A stretch of DNA of 64,000 nt from Kitasatospora sp. NBC_01287 (GCF_026340565.1 NZ_JAPEPB010000001.1:620001-684000); one strand, 5' to 3'; positions 33,307 through 41,445 are shown, counted from the first letter of the stretch. Notes: generated from the letters alone by a model not told the origin. Made by a program: numbers and translations.

Positions 33307-34181
33307 CCCAGGACCAGCCGCTCGCCCTGCCGCCCGTGCCGGCGCCCTACCAACTGCCCTTCCACTACGGGGCCCTGCACAACATCGGAATCGACTTCCT
33401 GGTCGACCCGGTGCCGGTCCGCGCCCTGCTCGCCGAGCACCACCCCGAGCTGGCGGCGGCCGACTTCGACGGGCGGGCCTGCGTCTCGCTCAACTACCAG
33501 CTCTACTTCGCGCAGTACCCGTTCGGCGGCGGCATGACCCAGGAGATCGAGGTCAACATCGTCGCCCACCCCGAGCAGGCCGCCCACCGCCTGGCCGCGC
33601 TGGACTACCAGCAGTACGCACGCGGCTTCGACCAGACCAAGCTGCTCGGCATCGCCCGGATCCACGTGCTCTGCGACAACCCGCTCGCCATCGACGCCGG
33701 GCGCAGGCTCTACGCCGAACCGAAGTACCCCGGCTGGTTCGAGACCGTGATGCCCTCCCTCAACGGCCCGGCCGACCAGCAGCGCTGGTCGATCACCTGC
33801 AAGCGGGCCGAACCCGGCGCGGCGGGGGCGGACGGCGCCGGGGGCATCGAGCGCTCGGACCACACGCTCTTCTCCTTCGAGGCCGAGCTGGCCGGCCTGG
33901 CGGGCGAACCGGTCAACAACACCCCGATCACCGGCTACGGCACCGACCCCCGGGCCGGGCTGCTGGCCGGGCCGATGAACGTCTACCAACCCTACCGCCA
34001 CCACTTCCTGGAGCCGGGGAGCGAGGAGCGGGTCCGGCTCACCGTCACCGATGCGACCGCCCCGGTCGGACGGGACCTCACCGCGCTGATCGGCCCCGCC
34101 CCCGCCGCCGGCGTCTGGACCTACCAGTCCGCCCCGGTGGCCGCGCACAACCGGGCGTACTACCTGGCCGCCAAGGGCTGA
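33303..34181 (+). CDS. unknown third protein of the dehydrogenase operon
   Basis: 292-residue soluble protein with no signal peptide, membrane segment or CxxCH haem motif. It is rich in beta-forming stretches (FDGRACVSLNYQLYFAQYPF, MTQEIEVNIVAHPEQA, GIARIHVLCDNPLAI) and may have an acetoacetate-decarboxylase-like or lipocalin-like fold, but I cannot assign it. The GTG start overlaps the stop of the GMC subunit (GTGA), so it is made in step with that enzyme. It occupies the position where related operons usually encode the multihaem cytochrome subunit, so it may process the dehydrogenase product or serve as a different partner. Confidence 0.7.
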   Translation: MTQDQPLALPPVPAPYQLPFHYGALHNIGIDFLVDPVPVRALLAEHHPELAAADFDGRACVSLNYQLYFAQYPFGGGMTQEIEVNIVAHPEQAAHRLAALDYQQYARGFDQTKLLGIARIHVLCDNPLAIDAGRRLYAEPKYPGWFETVMPSLNGPADQQRWSITCKRAEPGAAGADGAGGIERSDHTLFSFEAELAGLAGEPVNNTPITGYGTDPRAGLLAGPMNVYQPYRHHFLEPGSEERVRLTVTDATAPVGRDLTALIGPAPAAGVWTYQSAPVAAHNRAYYLAAKG

Positions 34182-34207
34182 GAGATCGCCGGACACCGCC
34201 GACGGAA

Positions 34208-34948
34208 CTACCCGACGGTTGAGTGGGCGAGACCACCAGTCCCGGATCCGGCCCCGATGGACGCGCCGTTCCCGGCCGCCAGCGCGTCCACCGCCGACCC
34301 GGCCGCCGCCAGCGAGGCCTCGCCCAACTCCTGGAGCCCGGCCAGCGCGGGGATGTCCGCTGCCCGGGTCAACTCGGCGTGCACGAAGCGCAGGTTCGCC
34401 TCGGCGACCCCGAGGTTGCCGAAGTACGCCCGCAGGTAGGGCATCTGGTGGTCGAAGGCCTCGCGCGGGGTGCCGGGACCGTACCCTCCGCCGCGCGCGG
34501 TCACCACCACCACCTCGGCGCCGCGCAGCAGGCTCTCGCCGGTCCCCGGGTCGGTGAAGGCGCCGGGGAAGCTGATCCGGTCGATCCAGGCCTTCAGCGT
34601 GGCCGGGATCGCGAGGTTGTACATCGGCACGCCGAGCAGCACGGTGTCGGCGGCGAGCACCTCCTCGATCAGCGGCCGGGTCAGCGCCCACTCCCGCTCC
34701 TCGGCCGGGCCCTGAACCAGCGCGGCCACCTGGGCCGGGTGGAGCGTGCCCTGCCGCTCCACCCGCTGCCCGAGCCGGGCGTAGGCCGAGCCGATCATCG
34801 GCACGGGGTCGGCTGCCAGGTCGCGGTAGCGGTAGCCGGCCGCGCCGTGCGCCGTGCGCCAGGCGGCCGCGAAGCGCTCGGTCAGCCGGCGGCTGACCGA
34901 CTCCTCGGCGGTGCTGATACTGGTGTCGATGTGCAGCAAAGTGGTCAT
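34208..34948 (-). CDS. azoR: FMN-dependent NADH:azo/quinone oxidoreductase (AzoR)
   Basis: 246-residue flavodoxin-fold enzyme that reduces quinones and azo compounds with NADH. FMN-binding blocks are HIDTSISTAEESVSRRLTE near the N-terminus, PMYNLAIPATLKAWIDRI (about 109-126) and VVTARGGGYGPGTP (about 147-160). The C-terminal ~25 residues are a Gly/Ala/Ser tail beyond the usual end. Divergent from an ECF41-like sigma-factor gene; a promoter-like sequence of ECF41 type (34999-35025, minus strand) precedes it, so it is a likely target of that sigma factor. Confidence 0.9.
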   Translation of the reverse strand: MTTLLHIDTSISTAEESVSRRLTERFAAAWRTAHGAAGYRYRDLAADPVPMIGSAYARLGQRVERQGTLHPAQVAALVQGPAEEREWALTRPLIEEVLAADTVLLGVPMYNLAIPATLKAWIDRISFPGAFTDPGTGESLLRGAEVVVVTARGGGYGPGTPREAFDHQMPYLRAYFGNLGVAEANLRFVHAELTRAADIPALAGLQELGEASLAAAGSAVDALAAGNGASIGAGSGTGGLAHSTVG

Positions 34949-34962
34949 GATGGCCCTCTCCC

Positions 34963-34989
34963 GGTCACCTGGGGTGCGTCGAATCCGTC
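34963..34989 (+). promoter_or_regulatory. ECF41-type promoter candidate for the sigJ-like gene
   Basis: GGTCACC (34963-34969), a 16-bp spacer and CGTC (34986-34989) match the reported ECF41 pattern TGTCACA-N16-CGTC in GTCAC, spacing and CGTC. A start site near 34996 would leave a leader of about 30 bases before the ATG at 35027. Confidence 0.6.
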
Positions 34990-34998
34990 AAACAGATC

Positions 34999-35025
34999 GA
35001 CGGAACAGGCCGGGGAAAGGTGACC
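34999..35025 (-). promoter_or_regulatory. ECF41-type promoter candidate for azoR
   Basis: On the minus strand GGTCACC (35019-35025), exactly 16 bp, then CGTC (34999-35002). It uses the same boxes and spacing as the plus-strand site and faces it; the -35 box overlaps the ribosome binding site of the sigma gene. Confidence 0.6.
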
Positions 35026-35026
35026 G

Positions 35027-36178
35027 ATGGGCGCGACGGACGTGGTGGACGTGGTGGACATGGTGGACATGGTGGACGCGATGGACGTGGTGGACGCGAT
35101 GGACGTGGTGGACGCGATGGACGCGATGGACGAGTACGAGAAGCCGCGGCGGCAGCAACCCGCGGGGCGGCCCGTACCCGGATCGGGGTCCGCAGCCGGG
35201 GTCCGGAGCGGTGGTGGGGGCGATATCGAGGAGCTGGCCGTCCGGTTCGAGGCGGAGCGCGGCGCGCTGCGGGCCCTCGCCCAGCGGATGCTCGGCCCCA
35301 CCGGTGAGGCGCAGGACGCGGTGCAGGAGGCCTGGCTGCGGCTGAGCCGGGCCGATGCCGGCGAGGTGGCGAACCTGGCCGCCTGGCTGCGGACCGTCGT
35401 CTCCCGGATCTGCCTGGACCTGCTGCGCTCGCGCGCCGCACGCCGCGAGGAGTTGGACTCCGCGCCGGCGCCCGACCGGGTCGCCGAGGCCGCGGACGGC
35501 GGCGACCCCGAGCACGAGGCGCTGCTGATCGACGAGGTGGGCCGTGCGCTGCTGGTGGTGCTGGACCGGCTCGCCCCCGCCGAGCGGGTGGCCTTCGTGC
35601 TGCACGATCTGTTCGCCGTACCGTTCGACCGGATCGCCCCCATCGTGGAGCGCACGCCGGTCGCCGCCAAGAAGCTCGCCAGCCGCGCCCGCCACCGGGT
35701 CCAGGGCGCCCCGCTCGCCCCGCCCGCCGAGGTGGCCCGGCAGCGGCGGGTCGTCGAGGCGTTCCTGACCGCCTCGCGCGGCGGCGACCTGGCGGCGCTG
35801 CTCGACCTGCTGGCCCCCGACGTGGTGCGCCGGGCCGACCCCGCCGCGCTGCCGTCCGGTGCGGCGCTGGAGACCCGCGGCGCGCTCGCGGTCGCCCAGG
35901 GGACGCTGGTCTTCGGGCGGCGCTCGCGGTTCGCGGCGCTCGCGCTGGTCGACGGGGCGGTGGGCCTGGTGGTGGCCCCGCACGGCCGGCTGCTGCTCGC
36001 GCTCACCTTCACCGTCGAGGGCGAGCGGATCGCCGGCTACCAGGTGATCGCCGACCCCGTGCGACTGCGGCGACTCGATCTGGCCGTACTCGGCGAGGCC
36101 CCCGTGCTCGACGAGGCCCCCGTGCCCGGGGAGCCGACGGCACCCGGCGGCCCCGCCCGACGGACCACCGCTTCCTGA
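35027..36178 (+). CDS. ECF sigma factor, SigJ/ECF41-like, with C-terminal SnoaL-like domain
   Basis: 383-residue extracytoplasmic-function sigma factor. Residues 5-35 are a peculiar run of ten VVD/MVD/AMD triplets. Region 2 is ALRALAQRMLGPTGEAQDAVQEAWLRL-like (about 84-110), region 4 is LAPAERVAFVLHDLFAVPFDRIAPIVERTPVAAKKLASRAR (about 184-224), and a SnoaL_2-type domain (about 235-350) follows, which in ECF41 proteins replaces a separate anti-sigma factor. The C-terminal NPDKL motif of the group appears altered to ADPVRL. Start at the ATG at 35027 with AAAGGTGA upstream. It probably drives itself and the divergent azoR. Confidence 0.83.
   Translation: MGATDVVDVVDMVDMVDAMDVVDAMDVVDAMDAMDEYEKPRRQQPAGRPVPGSGSAAGVRSGGGGDIEELAVRFEAERGALRALAQRMLGPTGEAQDAVQEAWLRLSRADAGEVANLAAWLRTVVSRICLDLLRSRAARREELDSAPAPDRVAEAADGGDPEHEALLIDEVGRALLVVLDRLAPAERVAFVLHDLFAVPFDRIAPIVERTPVAAKKLASRARHRVQGAPLAPPAEVARQRRVVEAFLTASRGGDLAALLDLLAPDVVRRADPAALPSGAALETRGALAVAQGTLVFGRRSRFAALALVDGAVGLVVAPHGRLLLALTFTVEGERIAGYQVIADPVRLRRLDLAVLGEAPVLDEAPVPGEPTAPGGPARRTTAS
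35042..35131 (+). repeat. 9-bp in-frame tandem repeat in the sigma-factor gene, 10 units
   Basis: Units of the type GTGGTGGAC, ATGGTGGAC and GCGATGGAC encode VVD, MVD and AMD. Copy-number change would lengthen or shorten an acidic N-terminal tail without a frameshift. Confidence 0.95.
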
Positions 36179-36278
36179 CAGGCCGCCTCTTCCCGGTGGG
36201 CCGCCTCTTCCTGACGGGGCCACGCCGAGCGTACGATCCCCCGACAGCCCGCCTACCCCGTCCCCGGAGGACCATCCA

Positions 36279-37760
36279 GTGGAGTACTCGGAGTACCGCA
36301 GCCATGACGCCGTGGGCCTGGCCGGGCTGGTCGCGGCGGGCGAGGTCAGCGCCACCGAGCTGCTGGAGCTGGCGATCACCCGGGCCGGGGCGGTCAACGG
36401 GCGGCTCAACGCCATCATCACCCCCATGCACGAGGCGGCCAGGGCCCGCGCCGCCGAGCCGCTGAGCGGTCCGTTCGCGGGAGTGCCGTTCCTGCTCAAG
36501 GACCTGATGCAGGACTACGCGGGCCTGCCCACCGGCAGCGGGTGCCGCGCGCTGCGCGACCGGCCGGCCGAGCGCCACAGCGAGGTGGTCAGCCGCTGGC
36601 TGGCGGCCGGCCTGGTGGTCTTCGGCAAGACCAACACCCCGGAGTTCGGCGCCAAGGGCATCACCGAGCCCGAGGTGTACGGGGCCACCCGCAACCCCTG
36701 GGACCTGGGCCGCACCCCCGGCGGCTCCTCGGGCGGCTCGGCGGCCGCCGTCGCGGCCGGGATCCTCCCGATGGCGGGCGCGAACGACGGCGGCGGCTCG
36801 ATAAGGATCCCGGCCGCCTGCTGCGGGCTCTTCGGCCTCAAGGCGGGGCGCGGCCTGGTCCCGGCCGGCCCGCTGGCGGCCGAGCACCTGCTCGGCGCCG
36901 CGACGGACGGCGTGCTCTCGCGGAGCGTGCGCGACTCGGCAGCGATGCTCGACGTGCTCACCGGGACCCCCGACCCGGGCGGCCCCTACCTCGCGGCCCG
37001 CCCCGCCGCGCCGTACGCCGAGCTGGCCCGCCGGGCGCCCGAGCGGCTGCGGATCGGCTTCAGCACCCGCTCACCGCTCGGCACCGAGGTGCACCCGCAG
37101 GCCGTGGCCGCCGTCGAGGACGCCGCCGCACTGCTCGCCTCGCTCGGCCACGTGGTGGAACCGGCCGAGACCGGCATCGACGAGCACCGGCTCGCGCTCG
37201 ACTTCCTCTCCATGTGGTGCGTCCAACTGGCCCACACCGTGGACGACATCCGCCGCACCACCGGCGCCGGGCCGGACGGCTTCGAGCTGGACACCCACCT
37301 GCTGGCCGCCGCCGGGCGCGCCGTGCGGGCCCCCGACCACTACGCGACCCATCAGCGCTGGAACACCTACAACCGCGAGCTGGCCGCCTTCCACTCCCGC
37401 TACGACCTGCTGCTCACCCCGACCCTGGCCCGCCCCGCCGTGCGGATCGGCGAACTCGACACGCCCGCGCCGGTGCGCGCGGTGGCCAAGGTCCTGCTGC
37501 GGCTGGGGCTGCTCGGCACGCTGGCCGGCACCAAGGCCTGGGAGCGCGCGGTGATCGCCAACCTCTCGGCCACCCCGTACACCCAGCTGGCCAACCTCAC
37601 CGGGCGCCCGGCGATGAGCGTGCCGACCTACCGCACGCCGGACGGGCTACCGCTGGGCGTGCAGTTCGTCGGCCCGCTGGGCGGCGAGGGCACCCTGCTC
37701 GCGCTCGCCACCCAGTTGGAGGCGGCCCGGCCCTGGGCCGCGCTCGCCCCGGCGCTCTGA
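36279..37760 (+). CDS. amidase, amidase-signature family
   Basis: 493-residue hydrolase of the AS family, which cleaves amides (or acts in transamidation). The Ser-cisSer-Lys triad is visible: Lys in VPFLLKDLMQD (about 72), the cis-Ser in TPGGSSGGSAAAVAAG (about 150) and the nucleophilic Ser in NDGGGSIRIPAACCGLFGLK (about 173). The rest follows the family, with FSTRSPLGTEVHP and a C-terminal GRPAMSVPTYRTPDGLPLGV block. GTG start with GGAGG 8 bases upstream. It is not next to gatB/gatA partners, so it is a stand-alone amidase rather than GatA. Substrate unknown. Confidence 0.9.
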   Translation: MEYSEYRSHDAVGLAGLVAAGEVSATELLELAITRAGAVNGRLNAIITPMHEAARARAAEPLSGPFAGVPFLLKDLMQDYAGLPTGSGCRALRDRPAERHSEVVSRWLAAGLVVFGKTNTPEFGAKGITEPEVYGATRNPWDLGRTPGGSSGGSAAAVAAGILPMAGANDGGGSIRIPAACCGLFGLKAGRGLVPAGPLAAEHLLGAATDGVLSRSVRDSAAMLDVLTGTPDPGGPYLAARPAAPYAELARRAPERLRIGFSTRSPLGTEVHPQAVAAVEDAAALLASLGHVVEPAETGIDEHRLALDFLSMWCVQLAHTVDDIRRTTGAGPDGFELDTHLLAAAGRAVRAPDHYATHQRWNTYNRELAAFHSRYDLLLTPTLARPAVRIGELDTPAPVRAVAKVLLRLGLLGTLAGTKAWERAVIANLSATPYTQLANLTGRPAMSVPTYRTPDGLPLGVQFVGPLGGEGTLLALATQLEAARPWAALAPAL

Positions 37761-37791
37761 CCTCCCTGCCTCCTCGCGCTCTGACGCGGGC

Positions 37792-38610
37792 TCACGCCTC
37801 CGCGGTCGCCGTCGGCGGCGTCAGAGGGGGCGTGAGCAGCACGAAGTCCGCGCCCGCCGGATCGACGCAGACCGCCATCCGGCCGATGTCCGGAGCGTCG
37901 ACCGGGCCCATCTGGACGGTGCCGCCCTGCGCGGTGACCTTGGCGACCGTGGCGTCGCAGTCGACCACCGTGAAGACGGGGTGCCAGTACGGCAGGCCGC
38001 TGGTCAGCGTCAGGTGCTCGGGCCGCAGCTCCAGCAGACCGCCGAACATCCGCTCCGGCGGCAGCCCGTGCGGCGTCAGCAGCGTGTAGCCGCCCTCGCC
38101 GCCGGGCATCGGGACCTCGCTGCTCCGCCAGCCGAAGAGGCCGCCGTAGAACCGCTTCGCGGCGGCCGCGTCGGTGGTGTAGAGCTCGGCCCAGCAGAGG
38201 CTGCCGGGCTCGTCGGTGAGCTCCATCCCCGGCATGGTGCCGGGCTGCCAGACCGCGAACCGGCCGCCCTGCGGGTCGGTGAACTGGGCCAGCCGCCCCT
38301 CCTTGCCGGCATCGGTCGGCGGCAGCCGGACCGTGCCGCCCGCGTCGAGCACGGCCTCGGCGGCGGCACCCGCGTCGGGCGTGTTGAAGTAGACCGTCCA
38401 GGCCGAGCGGGCGCCCGCTTCGGTCAGCCGGCCGACGGCGCCGACGGCGCGGCCGCCCACCCGCAGGACGGCGTAGCCCTCGGCCTCCTCGCCGAAGGAC
38501 TGGGCCTCCCAGCCGAAGACCGCGCCGTAGAACGCGACGGCGGCGGCGACATCGGGCGCGCCCAGGTCGATCCAGCACGGGGAGCCGGGGACGAAGTCGG
38601 TGGTGAGCAC
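37792..38610 (-). CDS. tandem VOC (glyoxalase/bleomycin-resistance fold) protein
   Basis: 272-residue protein with two VOC domains in tandem: residues about 8-125 (PCWIDLGAPDVAAAVAFYGA, FGWE) and about 138-265 (LCWAELYTTDAAAAKRFYGG, LFGWR). Each ends with a strand such as QFTDPQGGRFAVWQPG or VCVDPAGADFVLLTPP. Such two-domain proteins are common in streptomycetes and often have unknown substrates; metal ligands cannot be assigned with confidence. GTG start with AAGGAGAGG upstream. It lies in the same direction as, and 116 bp downstream of, the threonyl-tRNA synthetase gene. Confidence 0.85.
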   Translation of the reverse strand: MLTTDFVPGSPCWIDLGAPDVAAAVAFYGAVFGWEAQSFGEEAEGYAVLRVGGRAVGAVGRLTEAGARSAWTVYFNTPDAGAAAEAVLDAGGTVRLPPTDAGKEGRLAQFTDPQGGRFAVWQPGTMPGMELTDEPGSLCWAELYTTDAAAAKRFYGGLFGWRSSEVPMPGGEGGYTLLTPHGLPPERMFGGLLELRPEHLTLTSGLPYWHPVFTVVDCDATVAKVTAQGGTVQMGPVDAPDIGRMAVCVDPAGADFVLLTPPLTPPTATAEA

Positions 38611-38708
38611 GGCGCCTCTCCTTACGCTTGGTCAGGTGCTTCCTCTGCCGCCCACCCTCGCACCCGCCACTGACAACGCACCGCCGACTCGCTTACTCCG
38701 GAAGGAAA

Positions 38709-38723
38709 CTGATGGATCATCAG
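38709..38723. promoter_or_regulatory. CTGA-N7-TCAG palindrome just past the thrS-like stop
   Basis: CTGATGGATCATCAG, 4 bp beyond the synthetase stop. Same form as the copies at 18357, 28318-28362, 51113 (TTGA variant) and 58525. Confidence 0.6.
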
Positions 38724-38726
38724 ATC

Positions 38727-39989
38727 TTATGACCGCCCTCCCTCCACCAACTCCCCCTCCTCCCCCCAGAGCTCCACCCGGTGCCCCGCCACCACCTCCC
38801 GGATCCGGTCGAGCGCCTCCGCGACCGGCACCGGGGCGAGGCGGCGACCGTCGCGCAACCGCAGCGCGACCGCCTCGGCCGCCGCCTCGCGCGAGCCGAT
38901 GACCGCCTGGTACGGCACCAGCCGGGCAGCGCGGATCCGCGCCCCGAGACTGCCGGCCCCGGGCAGCGCCGGCTCGGCCCGCAGCCCCGCCGCCAGGCAG
39001 CGCTCGACCAGCGCGACGGCGGCCGGCACCTGCGCCTCGCTCACCGGCAGCGCGACCAGCTGCACCGGCGCCAGCCAGGCCGGGAAGGCACCGGCATGCC
39101 GCTCGATCAGGTGGGCGACCGCCCGTTCGACGCTGCCGATCACCGCGCGGTGCACCATCACCGGCCGGTGCGCGGCGCCGTCGGAGCCGACGTAGCGCAG
39201 GTCGAACCGGGCGGGCTGGTGGAAGTCGACCTGGATGGTGGAGAGGGTGGCCTCGCGCCCCAGCGGATCGGCGATCTGCACGTCGATCTTGGGCCCGTAG
39301 AAGGCGGCCTCGCCCTCGGCCCGCTCGTACTCGATGCCCGCCTCGTCCAGCACGCCGACCAGCAGCTCGGCGCCGCGCCGCCACATCTCCGCGTCGGCCA
39401 CGTACTTGTCGCCGGCACCGGGCAGCGAGAGCCGGTAGCGGGCCGCCTCGATCCCCAGCGCCCGGTAGGCCCCGCGGATCAGCTCCAGCGCCGACCTGAC
39501 CTCGTCGGCCACCTGGTCCAGGGCGCAGAAGACGTGCGCGTCGTTGAGCTGGATCGACCGGACCCGGGTCAGCCCACCCAGCACGCCGGACCGCTCGGCT
39601 CGGTACATCCCACCCAACTCGGCCATCCTCAGCGGCAGTTCGCGGTAACTGCGGGCCCGGGAGCGGAAGATCACCGCGTGGTGCGGGCAGAGGCTGGGCC
39701 GCAGCAGCAGCTCGTCGCCGCCCACCTCCAGCGGCGGGAACATGTCCTCCCGGTAGTGCGCCCAGTGGCCGGAGAGCTCGTACAGCTCGCGCTTGCCGAG
39801 CACCGGTGAATACACGTGCTGGTAACCGGCCCGGCGCTCGACCTCGCGGACGTACTCCTCCAGCGCGTGCCGGACGGCGGCACCGGCCGGCAGCCAGTAG
39901 GGCAGTCCCGCGCCGATCAGCGGGTCGGTGTCGAACAGCTCCAGCTCGCGACCGAGCTTGCGGTGGTCGGGCAGTTCGCCAGGGTTCAT
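38727..39989 (-). CDS. short threonyl-tRNA synthetase paralogue (no TGS or editing domain)
   Basis: 420-residue class II synthetase. It starts directly at the catalytic core, so it lacks the ~240-residue TGS and editing domains of housekeeping ThrRS (about 640 residues). Motif 1 is around YQHVYSPVLGKRELYELSGH, motif 2 around LRMAELGGMYRAERSG, motif 3 at VMVHRAVIGSVERAVAH, and the anticodon domain at the C-terminus. Zinc ligands Cys (SLCPHH), His (NDAH) and His (VHRAVIG) are kept. The usual FTQDDAH block reads SIQLNDAH, so a substrate-site Gln is lost. The ATG at 39989 has GAGGAG 9 bases upstream. It is preceded by a Thr-codon leader peptide and terminator, indicating induction by threonine starvation. 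Confidence 0.87.
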   Translation of the reverse strand: MNPGELPDHRKLGRELELFDTDPLIGAGLPYWLPAGAAVRHALEEYVREVERRAGYQHVYSPVLGKRELYELSGHWAHYREDMFPPLEVGGDELLLRPSLCPHHAVIFRSRARSYRELPLRMAELGGMYRAERSGVLGGLTRVRSIQLNDAHVFCALDQVADEVRSALELIRGAYRALGIEAARYRLSLPGAGDKYVADAEMWRRGAELLVGVLDEAGIEYERAEGEAAFYGPKIDVQIADPLGREATLSTIQVDFHQPARFDLRYVGSDGAAHRPVMVHRAVIGSVERAVAHLIERHAGAFPAWLAPVQLVALPVSEAQVPAAVALVERCLAAGLRAEPALPGAGSLGARIRAARLVPYQAVIGSREAAAEAVALRLRDGRRLAPVPVAEALDRIREVVAGHRVELWGEEGELVEGGRS

Positions 39990-40033
39990 GGTGGGCACTC
40001 CTCACGGTGGTGGGACGAGTGCCGGTACGACGA

Positions 40034-40059
40034 AGCCCCGGGGCACTCGCCCCGGGGCT
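40034..40059 (-). terminator. attenuator hairpin upstream of the thrS-like gene
   Basis: An 11-bp perfect stem, AGCCCCGGGGC and its complement, with an ACTC loop (plus strand), between the leader peptide and the synthetase start. On the RNA strand it is followed by UCGUCGU, a weak U-rich tail. Confidence 0.8.
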
Positions 40060-40078
40060 GGTCGGACAGAAGCAGCTG

Positions 40079-40138
40079 TCAGCGCACCGGGACTGGGTCC
40101 GGCGTCGTCGTGGCGGCAGCGCGCTTCGGGAAGCTCAT
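40079..40138 (-). CDS. threonine leader peptide of the thrS-like gene
   Basis: A 19-residue open frame, MSFPKRAAATTTPDPVPVR, ends 20 bp before the terminator stem at 40034-40059. Three consecutive ACG Thr codons, after three Ala codons, mark it as a stalling peptide for ribosome-mediated attenuation: slow decoding at Thr codons when charged tRNA-Thr is scarce would favour an alternative fold and read-through into the synthetase. No Shine-Dalgarno is visible. A TACCCT hexamer 7 bases upstream of the ATG looks like a -10 box, so translation may be leaderless. It is too short for routine gene calling. Confidence 0.7.
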   Translation of the reverse strand: MSFPKRAAATTTPDPVPVR

Positions 40139-40271
40139 ACCGGCCAGGGTAGCAGCGGCACCTCCGCACCAGCACGGAATTGTCCGGGGACCGGGCGGCA
40201 CGGGCTGGGAAGGCGCGGCTCCACGGACCGGCTCGGCCCGGCTCGGCTCGGCATGGCCCGGCGGACCGACG

Positions 40272-40323
40272 CGGACCGGCTCGGCGGACCGGCTCGGCGG
40301 ACCGGCTTGTCGGACCGGCTTGT
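40272..40323. repeat. 13-bp tandem repeat (CGGACCGGCTCGG / CGGACCGGCTTGT), 4 copies
   Basis: Units start at 40272, 40285, 40298 and 40311. They lie in the spacer between the thrS leader promoter (minus) and the DUF2797 gene (plus). Confidence 0.9.
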
Positions 40324-40387
40324 CGGTGCGACCGGTTAGCCTCGGCCGCGTCCAGGAGGAGCGGCGGCGCGCGGGAGGCGGTGGAGT

Positions 40388-41296
40388 GTGACGAGCGGCT
40401 GGCTGGCCACCGGGGTGCAGTGGGACGACGGCCGTGCCACGCTGCGGGCCGTGTGCGGCGCCCGCGAACACGTCCGCGCACTGACGCCCGGGGCCCGGAT
40501 CAGCTGGCGGCTGCACGGCCCCCGGCGGTGCGTGGGCGCCTGGCTCGGTGGCGCGATCGGCCATCGCGCGTGCCCGCACCACGCCACCGTCGAGTCGACC
40601 GGCCCCGGCGCGCAGTGCCAGGCCTGCCAGAGCGCGGACCACGGCCTGCGGATCGCCCGCGACCAGGTGCTCGACGACGGGCGGCCGTACCGGCTCTACT
40701 TGGCCTGGTTCGGCGCCGGCCTGCTCAAGGTCGGCCTCACCGGCGCCCACCGCGGCACCAACCGCCTCGCCGAACAGGCCGCGCTCGCCTACACCTTCCT
40801 CGCCGGCGGCCCGCTGCCGGCCGTCCGCCGCGCCGAACTGACGGTCTCCGGCGCCGGGATCGCCCGCGAGCGCCTCCCGGTGCGGACCAAGGTCAAGCAC
40901 TGGTGGGAGCTGCCCGCGGCGCCCGCCGCCGAGCGGGAGCTCGCCGCCGCTCGAACCCGCGCCCTGGAGCTGCTCGGCGGCCACCCGCTGGACCTCTACC
41001 CGGACCACCCGGTGCTCGACCACCGCCCGCTCTTCGAGCTGACCACGGGCGCGCCGCCCGCCTACCGCGAGGTCACCGCGCTCACCGAGGGCGCGGTGCT
41101 CGGCGGCGAGCTGCGCGCCCCGATCGGCCGGCACCTCTTCGTCGACACGCCCGCCCACCCGCACCCACTGCTGCTCGACACCCGCCGGCTGGCCGGCTGG
41201 ACGCTGGCCGCCGGCGGGGACGCCCCGTGCGAGGGCCTGCACCTGGCCGATCACCGCCGCCCCGCACCGGCCGGCGACCAGCAGGCCCTGTTCTGA
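40388..41296 (+). CDS. DUF2797 domain protein
   Basis: 302-residue protein of the DUF2797 family. Its N-terminal half has putative metal-binding Cys/His (RACPHH, about 61-66; CQACQSADHGLR, about 77-88), and the second half resembles a GIY-YIG-like region (YRLYLAWFGAGLLKVGLTGA, about 100-119), hence a possible nucleic-acid role. GTG start with GGGAGG 8 bases upstream. Divergent from the thrS leader. Function unknown. Confidence 0.8.
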   Translation: MTSGWLATGVQWDDGRATLRAVCGAREHVRALTPGARISWRLHGPRRCVGAWLGGAIGHRACPHHATVESTGPGAQCQACQSADHGLRIARDQVLDDGRPYRLYLAWFGAGLLKVGLTGAHRGTNRLAEQAALAYTFLAGGPLPAVRRAELTVSGAGIARERLPVRTKVKHWWELPAAPAAERELAAARTRALELLGGHPLDLYPDHPVLDHRPLFELTTGAPPAYREVTALTEGAVLGGELRAPIGRHLFVDTPAHPHPLLLDTRRLAGWTLAAGGDAPCEGLHLADHRRPAPAGDQQALF

Positions 41297-41445
41297 CCAG
41301 GCACCCGAATCGCGGTATCCGCGCACCTTGAGCCCCTCCTCCGGTCCCTGCCCGGCGCGCCGCCGGGCAGCCCCGCCGGAGGCCGTTCGGGGACGGACCG
41401 CTATCGTTCGACCGACCGAGAAGATCAAATCGGGAGGGTGACCGC

